From: Desulfobacterales bacterium
Lineage (GTDB): Bacteria; Desulfobacterota; Desulfobacteria; Desulfobacterales; QNYZ01
Assembly (NCBI GenBank): GCA_029938515.1
Contig: JAOZUU010000229.1
Location: 1 to 5,313, forward strand
Direction of reading: 5' to 3'
Length of the DNA stretch: 5,313 nucleotides
Shown here: in pieces, positions 1-5,297 of the stretch
Position numbering within the stretch: the stretch's first letter is position 1
Layout: every line of letters begins with the position of its first letter
Notes under the pieces: generated by a model
Told to the model about the DNA's origin: nothing
What the model saw: only the letters and a program-made list of their open reading frames with translations
The model's database searches: none
Translations under genes and position numbers: made by a program

Positions 1-591
1 GATTTATTGCAGGCAGCTTATGAGCACAACCTGGTTCAGTTCGGTGAAAATGTAAGAAAGCAAGTAAATTTCATTTGCAACTGCTGTGGGTGTTGCTGCG
101 AAGCGATGATCGCGGCCCGGCGTTTTGCAATTATGAATCCTGTCCATACAACCAACTTTATCCCGGTTGTAACCGAATCTGATTGCAACGGATGTGGCAA
201 ATGCGTGACGGCTTGCCCGGTCGAAGCAATGACATTGGTTTCCTCGAACAACCCAGTCAAACCCAAAATGAAAGTGGCGAAGTTGGATCAAGATATCTGC
301 CTGGGATGCGGTGTTTGCGTTAGAACTTGCTCAACCGGCAGTATTCACTTAAAATCTCGACCGAGCAGAGTCATTACCCCCCTGAACGGAACACACCGGG
401 CGGTGTTGATGGCCATTGAGCGGGGTAAGCTGGAGAACCTGATTTTTGACAATCGGGTCTTATGGAGTCATCGAGCCATGGCTGCGGTTTTAGGCGTCAT
501 TCTGAAACTTCCGCCGTTCAAACAGGCCCTTGCAAGTCAGCAGGTGAAATCACGCTATCTGGAGGCTCTGATTAATTACATAGAATATTAA
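1..591 (+). CDS. Dicluster 4Fe-4S ferredoxin-like protein, C-terminal part (5' end outside window)
   Basis: The reading frame is open from base 1, so only the last 196 residues are present. Numbered from base 1, residues 26-33 form an unusual Cys cluster, CNCCGCCC (six Cys in eight residues). Two ferredoxin-type 4Fe-4S motifs follow: C62-x2-C65-x2-C68-x3-C72-Pro and C100-x2-C103-x2-C106-x3-C110. In the second the usual Pro after the last Cys is Ser. After residue 120 there are no Cys, and the tail is a basic, helix-like region with no evident membrane span. From memory of the family, similar anaerobe proteins are several hundred residues long, with another Cys-rich region upstream and this half at the C-terminus. 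The likely role is cytoplasmic electron transfer, but the redox partner is unknown. A TTG at base 7 is a possible start in principle, but nothing supports it. The Fe-S assignment is firm; the physiological role is not known. Confidence 0.9.
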   Translation, partial: DLLQAAYEHNLVQFGENVRKQVNFICNCCGCCCEAMIAARRFAIMNPVHTTNFIPVVTESDCNGCGKCVTACPVEAMTLVSSNNPVKPKMKVAKLDQDICLGCGVCVRTCSTGSIHLKSRPSRVITPLNGTHRAVLMAIERGKLENLIFDNRVLWSHRAMAAVLGVILKLPPFKQALASQQVKSRYLEALINYIEY

Positions 592-626
592 AATAGCTGG
601 GGCTTTCTTTATGAAAGGAACAAATT

Positions 627-1082
627 ATGAACATCAAAAGATTAGTAGGAATAACAATTGTAATATTTGCTTTTGTCATTGGATGCTCAGGAACATATGG
701 AAAAATCATTAAACAATCCGGAACCGGGGATAAAGTAACCTTAACAGAGTTAAGAGAAAATTGGGATGATTATGATGTTTATTACGGTATGAGAAGCGGC
801 AGGTGGGCTTCAGCCATCATGTTTGATCCTAACAACAATAGTACAAAGCTTGCCGGGGATAGTTGGATCAAAATTGAAAATCAGGAAACCTTAAATGCGA
901 AAATCAAAGAAATTCAAGATCAGTACGATTATGTAAGCGTTAATATTATTGAAGGGCCAGACAGCCAGATTTTTGGATATATGTACTATCCTTCATATCT
1001 TCATCTTCCTGTAAAAGTTGCTGATGAACGAACTCTTTATGTAATGTCGCTGCCACCTTATAAATCAGCTCCAGGACGATGA
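627..1082 (+). CDS. Small putative lipoprotein of unknown function
   Basis: A complete 151-residue frame starts at ATG, with a good ribosome binding site (GAAAGGA, 613-619) seven bases upstream. The N-terminus has Lys/Arg at residues 4-5, a hydrophobic stretch at about 6-19, and the lipobox VIGC at 17-20, so it is probably exported and lipid-anchored at Cys20. The mature part is about 130 residues and rich in Tyr, Asp and Asn. Landmarks are YYGMRSGRWAS, the run FDPNNN, and a Pro-rich basic end (LPPYKSAPGR). There is no other Cys, no second membrane span and no repeat, and I do not recognise the family. It lies 35 bases after the ferredoxin-like gene on the same strand, so co-transcription is possible. 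Its GC content is about 37% (hand count over 661-1080), far below its neighbours, which hints at a different origin. A palindromic element begins about eight bases after the stop codon. That it is a real gene is likely from the start signals and lipobox. Confidence 0.8.
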   Translation: MNIKRLVGITIVIFAFVIGCSGTYGKIIKQSGTGDKVTLTELRENWDDYDVYYGMRSGRWASAIMFDPNNNSTKLAGDSWIKIENQETLNAKIKEIQDQYDYVSVNIIEGPDSQIFGYMYYPSYLHLPVKVADERTLYVMSLPPYKSAPGR

Positions 1083-1090
1083 GTAATGCC

Positions 1091-1256
1091 CCCGGAAAAA
1101 AATAAATCCATCCCGCCCAGGCGGGACTGGTCTTCTGTTCCGCCTACGGCGTTACATCCACCGGCACATATCCTGACATGCACCGGCGGACGTGCCTTGT
1201 AGGCGAACCAGAATCCGGCGTTATCCCGGTGGATTTTATTTTTTCCGAGGCCCTAA
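1091..1256. repeat. Long imperfect palindrome, MITE-like or structured non-coding element
   Basis: This fills most of the 228-base gap before the HD-GYP gene and has no credible reading frame. Three pairing regions are visible. (1) The outer stem pairs 1093-1110 with 1230-1247: CGG plus six A-T pairs, two mismatches, then AAATCCA against TGGATTT. (2) A perfect local hairpin lies at 1111-1126, TCCCGC-CCAG-GCGGGA. (3) A long bulged hairpin spans 1127-1218; its base pairs GCCTAC to GTAGGC (1142-1147 with 1199-1204), and its tip pairs 1154-1169 with 1178-1193 around an eight-base loop. Together these make a three-way-junction shape. The octamer CGGCGTTA occurs twice (1147-1154, 1216-1223). The related ends resemble terminal inverted repeats, as in miniature inverted-repeat elements, but no clear target duplication is visible. 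The right end (1239-1256) recurs at 5280-5297. Alternatives are a REP-like extragenic palindrome or a gene for a folded RNA. The palindrome is certain; its nature is inferred. Confidence 0.75.
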
Positions 1257-1265
1257 CAAAAAATT

Positions 1266-1292
1266 GGGCCGAGCATGGCGTTCGGCCCTTTT
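1266..1292 (+). terminator. Terminator-like hairpin just before the HD-GYP gene
   Basis: GGGCCGA (1266-1272) pairs perfectly with TCGGCCC (1282-1288). One G-T wobble and one C-G pair extend this to nine pairs around the loop ATGGC. TTTT follows on the + strand, then CACTTT. On the - strand the same hairpin is followed by AATTTTTT, so it could also stop transcription arriving from the right. On the + strand it would end the transcript of the upstream genes. It lies only 18 bases before the HD-GYP start codon, which leaves almost no room for a promoter in between. Confidence 0.65.
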
Positions 1293-1310
1293 CACTTTAG
1301 TGGGAGATAA

Positions 1311-2681
1311 ATGAAATCAGCATCATTACCCGAGAATGACAAACCCGGCCGGACACGCAGAAAAAATCCTCTGAAAGTATCGATCCAGCGAAGGCTGCTG
1401 TTGCGGCTTGGCCTTGGTGGTATTTTAATTGCCACTTTTCTTGCCCTGGCTCTGTATATTCATGAGCGCAACCAGATTGGTGAAGTGGTCATCGATCGCG
1501 CCCGGCAGGTGGCCATCTGTTTTAACGATCAGATCCGCAATCTCCTGGATGACTCCGGTTTGTCGGATCACAAAGCCCTGCAACGTGAGCTGGAGGTGTT
1601 GTTTATCGCGGGGAATTTGAAACAATGGATCGGGCATCTGGTTTTTGCCGGCATGTATGATGCCAGCGGCAACAAGGTGGCCTGCGTTACTGACGATGAA
1701 TATAAGCATATCGGAGTTGTTGATAATCTGATGGCCGATTTCGACCACCGGCTATCGGCTGACAGAGACAGCCGGTATAAGATCAGGCAGATTGAAGGGA
1801 TCCCGCATGTGCATATCGTTGCACCACTCTTTGACAGCGGCGGCAGGGCAGTGGGCCAAACTGAAGGCATGTTCGCGTTTTCCGATACCGCGGTTGCCGA
1901 TATCCAGGGCCGTATTGTGCGAACTATTCTCGGAGTGGTCGCCATTGTTCTGGTGGCAACCGCCTTGCTCTATCCCATCATCCTTTCGCTGATGGGCCGA
2001 CTTTCCAGATTGACGGCTAATCTTCTGGACTCAAATCTGGAAACGCTGCGAGTGCTGGGCAATGCCATCGCCAAAAGAGACAGTGATACCGATGTTCATA
2101 ATTACCGCGTCAGTATTTATGCTGTCAGTCTGGCCGAGGCCGTGGGACTGAGCGACCAGGCCATCCGGGGGCTTATCAAGGGGGCTTTTTTACACGATGT
2201 CGGAAAAATCGGTGTCAGTGACAGCATTCTGTTGAAACCCGATAAACTGACCGAAAAAGAATTCGAGGACATGAAACATCATGTCCGTCACGGCATGGAT
2301 ATCGTCAAGCGCTCCGACTGGCTCAAGGATGCCACCGAAGTGGTGGGGTACCACCATGAACAATTTGCCGGCAGCGGTTATCCTTTCGGAATCAGTGGTG
2401 ATAAAATACCGATTAATGCCAGGATCTTTGCCATAGCGGATGTATTCGATGCGTTGACTTCCCGGCGTCCCTATAAGGAACCGTATTCATTTGATCGGGC
2501 GATAACTATCATTCGGAAAAAGCGCGGCAGTCATCTGGATCCTTCCCTGGTCGACGCGTTTATGCCGATTTCAAGACCCATGTATGAGGATCTGGCCGGT
2601 AGCGATGCGGATGAATTACGACAGAAACTGGAGGCCGTGCTGAAAAAATATTTTTCAAAAGGGATCGCAAGCCTTACATGA
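1311..2681 (+). CDS. Membrane-anchored HD-GYP domain protein, probable cyclic di-GMP phosphodiesterase
   Basis: 456 residues, with start ATG preceded by GGGAG (1302-1306). A basic N-terminus is followed by membrane span 1 (about 29-50), an extracytoplasmic sensor region (about 51-201), span 2 (about 202-228), a short linker with no evident HAMP domain, and a cytoplasmic HD-GYP domain (about 243-425). Visible metal-site residues are H263 (HNYR), H295-D296 with K299 (HDVGK), H324, H348-H349 and D377 (AIADVFDAL). D259 lies where trinuclear members carry an acidic ligand. The GYP signature is HHEQFAGSGYP (348-358); the usual motif is HHExxDGxGYP, so the Asp is Ala here. The family hydrolyses cyclic di-GMP to pGpG or GMP, lowering a signal that promotes surface attachment. 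The sensor region, with YDASG and a later Gly-rich turn, suggests a Cache/PAS-like fold, but I cannot name the ligand. The gene appears to be alone in its transcription unit and is convergent with the tup operon. Confidence 0.93.
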   Translation: MKSASLPENDKPGRTRRKNPLKVSIQRRLLLRLGLGGILIATFLALALYIHERNQIGEVVIDRARQVAICFNDQIRNLLDDSGLSDHKALQRELEVLFIAGNLKQWIGHLVFAGMYDASGNKVACVTDDEYKHIGVVDNLMADFDHRLSADRDSRYKIRQIEGIPHVHIVAPLFDSGGRAVGQTEGMFAFSDTAVADIQGRIVRTILGVVAIVLVATALLYPIILSLMGRLSRLTANLLDSNLETLRVLGNAIAKRDSDTDVHNYRVSIYAVSLAEAVGLSDQAIRGLIKGAFLHDVGKIGVSDSILLKPDKLTEKEFEDMKHHVRHGMDIVKRSDWLKDATEVVGYHHEQFAGSGYPFGISGDKIPINARIFAIADVFDALTSRRPYKEPYSFDRAITIIRKKRGSHLDPSLVDAFMPISRPMYEDLAGSDADELRQKLEAVLKKYFSKGIASLT

Positions 2682-2728
2682 AACGATCCGGCCAACCCTA
2701 ACGGTCAGCCTGACAGCGGCGGCGTCAT

Positions 2729-3745
2729 TTAAATCCACTTGATTTGCTTGAAGCCATAGTGGATATGTGTGGTTTTTCCGGGAAAAAGAGTGTGCTCCTT
2801 AACCTGTTGAGGTGTTAACCTCACAGTGAAGGGAAGATCTCCAACAAGAATCGTGGCGAATAATTGGCCTGTTTTTCTTTCCAGACTGAGCCGGGAAACG
2901 GTGCCTCGCAGGACAATCCCCTCACCGGCAAGGGTTGAGCCGTCTTCCCTGACAGATGTTCTCTTAATTACGGCCGCTGCCTCCTGATCCGGAGGTGCGG
3001 GCACTATTATCTGTTGCCTGTCGGATAAAGTTTTTCCCCATTTATCCTCTCCGAGTTTTTGCCAGGGTCCAAAGATGATAGTTTCGCGGCCGGTCCCAAA
3101 AACTTTACCTTTGAATAAATGCAGGGTCTCATCACAGATCTCATAAAGCCACTGCCAGTCATGACTGGCAACAATGAGTGTGGTTCCCAGTTCCTGACGC
3201 GCCCGAAGCGAGGCTTCCTTAATAAGCTGTGCGCTGGCGGCATCCACGCTGGCCGTGGGTTCATCTAATAGAAGGACTTTGGGCTTTAAGACCAGCCTTG
3301 CGGCCAAGGCCACGCGTTGTGCCTCACCCCCTGAAAGCGCATACCAGGGGCGTTGGGCAAAATCATTACTATCCAGGCCGACCAGAGAAAGCGCTTCGTT
3401 TACTTTTTTGGCGATGTCGCTGCCATTGCCCCTCAGCTTAAGACCATAGGAAATGTTCTTAAAGACGCTTCGTTTCATGAGAAACGGCTCTTGTGGGAGC
3501 ATGGTGATAAGAAATCTGGCCTCATTTGAAAATGGCTCAACAAAACGACCATTAAAATGGATCGTACCCTCGGTTGGTTTCTCAATCAGCCCCAATAGTT
3601 TCAGGAGGGTGCTTTTCCCGCTGCCATTGGGGCCGATGAGCCCGACGATGGAAGCCGGCTGAACGGTCAGGTGCTCAATCGCCAAAACCGTATGGGCGCC
3701 GTATGAATGTTTCAGGGAGTTGATTTCGTAGATTGGCCGGTTCAA
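2729..3745 (-). CDS. tupC: Tungstate ABC transporter ATP-binding protein TupC
   Basis: 338 residues. The ATPase domain (about 5-215) is complete: Walker A GPNGSGKST (38-46), Q-loop Gln85, signature LSGGE (137-141), Walker B VLLLDEP (157-163) and switch His195 (SHD). It would sit on the inner face of the membrane and power TupB. Residues of about 216-338 form an extra domain of beta-rich appearance, resembling the TOBE/Mop-type regulatory tails of oxyanion importers. A role in sensing tungstate or molybdate is plausible but inferred. The start is TTG: an in-frame stop (the tupB TAA at 3749-3751) lies two codons upstream, and the ATPase fold needs nearly all the residues after it, so no ATG or GTG can serve. 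AGAAGG (3755-3760), inside the last tupB codons, is nine bases away. The substrate is assigned from its operon partners, because ATPase sequences do not separate tungstate from molybdate reliably. Confidence 0.9.
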   Translation of the reverse strand: MNRPIYEINSLKHSYGAHTVLAIEHLTVQPASIVGLIGPNGSGKSTLLKLLGLIEKPTEGTIHFNGRFVEPFSNEARFLITMLPQEPFLMKRSVFKNISYGLKLRGNGSDIAKKVNEALSLVGLDSNDFAQRPWYALSGGEAQRVALAARLVLKPKVLLLDEPTASVDAASAQLIKEASLRARQELGTTLIVASHDWQWLYEICDETLHLFKGKVFGTGRETIIFGPWQKLGEDKWGKTLSDRQQIIVPAPPDQEAAAVIKRTSVREDGSTLAGEGIVLRGTVSRLSLERKTGQLFATILVGDLPFTVRLTPQQVKEHTLFPGKTTHIHYGFKQIKWI

Positions 3746-3748
3746 ATT

Positions 3749-4438
3749 TTAATACCTTCTACGAAGAAATGAAACGGAGATATTCACACAAAATGCAATG
3801 GTGAGCAGGACAAGGCCAAGGGCCACGCCCATACCAAACTGTCCCTTGTTGGTTTCCAGGGCGATGGCCGTTGTAATGGTGCGCGTATGCCACTTGATGT
3901 TGCCCCCGACCATCATGGAAATCCCTACTTCCGTCATCACGCGTCCATAAGCAGCGATTGCACCGGCCAGTATGCCGTGCCGGCATTCCCATAAACTGCT
4001 CAAAAAGAGCTGCCTTCGATTGGCGCCCATCGACATGATCGTGATTCGAAGCTTTGGGTCCATGTTTTCAACCGCCGTTGCGCTCAGGCCGATGACGATG
4101 GGCAATGCCAGAATCGTCTGACCAATGGCAATACCGGGCAGGGTGAAAAGTAAACCAAAATCTCCCAGCGGACCGCGATGGGTCAGAAATGCATAAACAA
4201 GCAGACCGATAAAGACTGTCGGCAACGCCATCATCGTATCGACAATTGTCCTGATCGATTTTTTTCCGCTGAAGTCGAAATAGCCGAGGCAAAATCCGAG
4301 GGGTATTCCTATAATCAGGCTGCATCCGATGGAATAGGTGGATACCCTGACAGTAGCAGAAATCGCAGAATAGGTTTCAGTGTTGCCGGATAGCAACAAA
4401 TTAAAGGCTTGTAAAAAACCTTCTACTAAAAAATTCAT
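3749..4438 (-). CDS. tupB: Tungstate ABC transporter permease TupB
   Basis: 229 residues, the usual size for TupB, with five predicted membrane spans at about 24-52, 66-86, 92-118, 155-179 and 202-224. The segment at about 136-159 (MSMGANRRQLFLSSLW onward) is the EAA-type cytoplasmic loop that docks on the ATPase, with the conserved Gly at 138. The following stretch AYGRVMTEVGISMMVGGNI (163-181) and the later ALETNKGQFGMG are features I associate with TupB/WtpB-like permeases. It forms the inner-membrane channel, probably as a dimer, for tungstate delivered by TupA. The start ATG shares its A with the last base of the tupA stop codon (TAATG, 4436-4440), so the two genes overlap by one base. 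No strong ribosome binding site precedes it (the nearest is GAAGATG), which suggests translational coupling. A molybdate permease is the main alternative; the neighbouring binding protein favours tungstate. Confidence 0.92.
   Translation of the reverse strand: MNFLVEGFLQAFNLLLSGNTETYSAISATVRVSTYSIGCSLIIGIPLGFCLGYFDFSGKKSIRTIVDTMMALPTVFIGLLVYAFLTHRGPLGDFGLLFTLPGIAIGQTILALPIVIGLSATAVENMDPKLRITIMSMGANRRQLFLSSLWECRHGILAGAIAAYGRVMTEVGISMMVGGNIKWHTRTITTAIALETNKGQFGMGVALGLVLLTIAFCVNISVSFLRRRY
3755..3760 (-). promoter_or_regulatory. Ribosome binding site deciding the TTG start of tupC
   Basis: On the - strand AGAAGG lies within the last codons of tupB, nine bases before the TTG at 3745. With a stop codon two codons upstream in the same frame, this site fixes the tupC start and points to translation coupled to the end of tupB. 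Confidence 0.6.
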
Positions 4439-5268
4439 TACATCTTCGCATTCGGCGTAAACAATGGTTTTCCCAACAGTTTAAAATTTCTAATCAACTG
4501 CTGTGCTTCTACGCCCGTGATCCATTCGATGAATTGCGTGGCCGTATCGTATTGCGCCTCGGAACAATGCTTTTTGTCTATGGCGATTACACTGTACTGA
4601 TTCAGCAGGACCGCGTCTCCTTCCACCAATATTTTGAGCGGCGGATTTCCCTTCAGGGTGTCTTCATATTTAATGTAAGTCCCCCTGTCGGCCATCGTAT
4701 ACCCATTGCGTTCCGCGGCGATATTGATGGTTGCCAGCATACCCTGGCCGGTTTGAACGTACCAGTTTTCCTTTTCGGGGATCGACAGATTGGCTGCTTT
4801 CCACAGCGAAAGTTCTTTTTTGTTTGTTCCGGAATTATCACCACGGCTGACAAAAATTGCCTGCTTCGTTTTGATCGTCTGCAATGCATCTTTAATGGAT
4901 TTACTTTTGATCGCCGCAACGTCTTCATCAGGTCCGATGATAACAAAATCGTTGTACATAATTTCACGACGATCCACGCCAAAACCATTATTCACAAATT
5001 TTTTCTCGGCCGGCGGCGCATGCACCATGAGAATGTCTACATCGCAGTTCTCACCCAATTTGAGCGCTTTGCCGGTGCCCGTCGCCGTCCACTTCACCTC
5101 AATTCCGGTTGCCGTTTCGAATTTTGGGATAAGATAGTCGAGCAGGCCGGTGTTGTCCGTGCTCGTGGTTGTCGCCATCATCAATGGCTTTGCTTCAGCC
5201 CAGGAACGGGTGGTCAAAAAACACGCAACCAAGACCAGACAAAGTACTGCAACGAATAATCTTCTCAT
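4438..5268 (-). CDS. tupA: Tungstate-binding periplasmic protein TupA
   Basis: 276 residues, with start ATG preceded by AAGGAG. An N-terminal export signal (RR, then hydrophobic residues to about 18) ends in SWAEA, a plausible signal peptidase I site near residue 26. LVAC at 13-16 also fits a lipobox, so lipid anchoring cannot be excluded. The mature protein has the TupA hallmarks: ATTTSTDNTGLLDYLIPKFE (32-51), GTGKALKLGE (64-73), MYNDFVIIGP (104-113), SRGDNSGTNKKE (141-152), WYVQTGQGM (169-177) and DRGTY (194-198). TTTS and RGDxSGT contribute to the oxyanion pocket in this family. The residue after SGT, often His in relatives as I recall them, is Asn149 here. The protein captures tungstate with high selectivity and hands it to TupB, supplying tungsten enzymes such as formate dehydrogenases or aldehyde:ferredoxin oxidoreductases, none of which lies in the window. 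It is the first gene of the operon. Confidence 0.93.
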   Translation of the reverse strand: MRRLFVAVLCLVLVACFLTTRSWAEAKPLMMATTTSTDNTGLLDYLIPKFETATGIEVKWTATGTGKALKLGENCDVDILMVHAPPAEKKFVNNGFGVDRREIMYNDFVIIGPDEDVAAIKSKSIKDALQTIKTKQAIFVSRGDNSGTNKKELSLWKAANLSIPEKENWYVQTGQGMLATINIAAERNGYTMADRGTYIKYEDTLKGNPPLKILVEGDAVLLNQYSVIAIDKKHCSEAQYDTATQFIEWITGVEAQQLIRNFKLLGKPLFTPNAKM

Positions 5269-5274
5269 TTTTCT

Positions 5275-5280
5275 CTCCTT
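5275..5280 (-). promoter_or_regulatory. Ribosome binding site of tupA
   Basis: On the - strand AAGGAG lies six bases before the ATG at 5268 and directly follows an A-run that belongs to the repeated end sequence at 5280-5297. It is a near-ideal site, supporting the chosen start and strong translation of the binding protein. Confidence 0.75.
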
Positions 5281-5297
5281 TTTTTCCGCGGCCCTAA
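5280..5297. repeat. Second copy of the right-hand end of the palindromic element
   Basis: TTTTTTCCGCGGCCCTAA here matches 1239-1256 at 17 of 18 positions (A at 1248, C at 5289), in the same orientation on the + strand. Similarity stops on both sides, so this is at most a solo end or remnant. It lies in the 5' leader of tupA and abuts the ribosome binding site. The T-run inflates the match; the informative part is 11 of 12 bases of CCGNGGCCCTAA. Confidence 0.45.

Noticed and set aside
4..291. 95-codon frame on the - strand opposite the ferredoxin-like gene
   Set aside because: It overlaps the region encoding the Cys motifs, which are clearly the coding signal on the + strand.
7..591. Treating the ferredoxin-like gene as complete from the TTG at base 7
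   Set aside because: The frame stays open to base 1, no ribosome binding site can be seen, and relatives as I recall them are much longer at the N-terminus.
1091..1256. CRISPR array or riboswitch as the explanation for the repeats in this interval
   Set aside because: There are no regularly spaced direct repeats with spacers. The only direct repeat is an octamer present twice. I recognise no known riboswitch core, and the dominant pattern is one long palindrome.
2704..2714. GTCAGCCTGAC palindrome as a terminator between the convergent genes
   Set aside because: The arms are five bases with a one-base centre, which cannot close a hairpin of that size, and no T-run follows on either strand.
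3229..3662. Several + strand frames of 64-70 codons opposite tupC
   Set aside because: They are antisense to conserved ATPase motifs, have no convincing ribosome binding sites and their translations show no domain character.
4534..5259. 241-codon open frame on the + strand, antisense to tupA
   Set aside because: It lies entirely within the well-supported tupA gene on the other strand, resembles no known protein, and its composition is what reverse reading of tupA codons would give.
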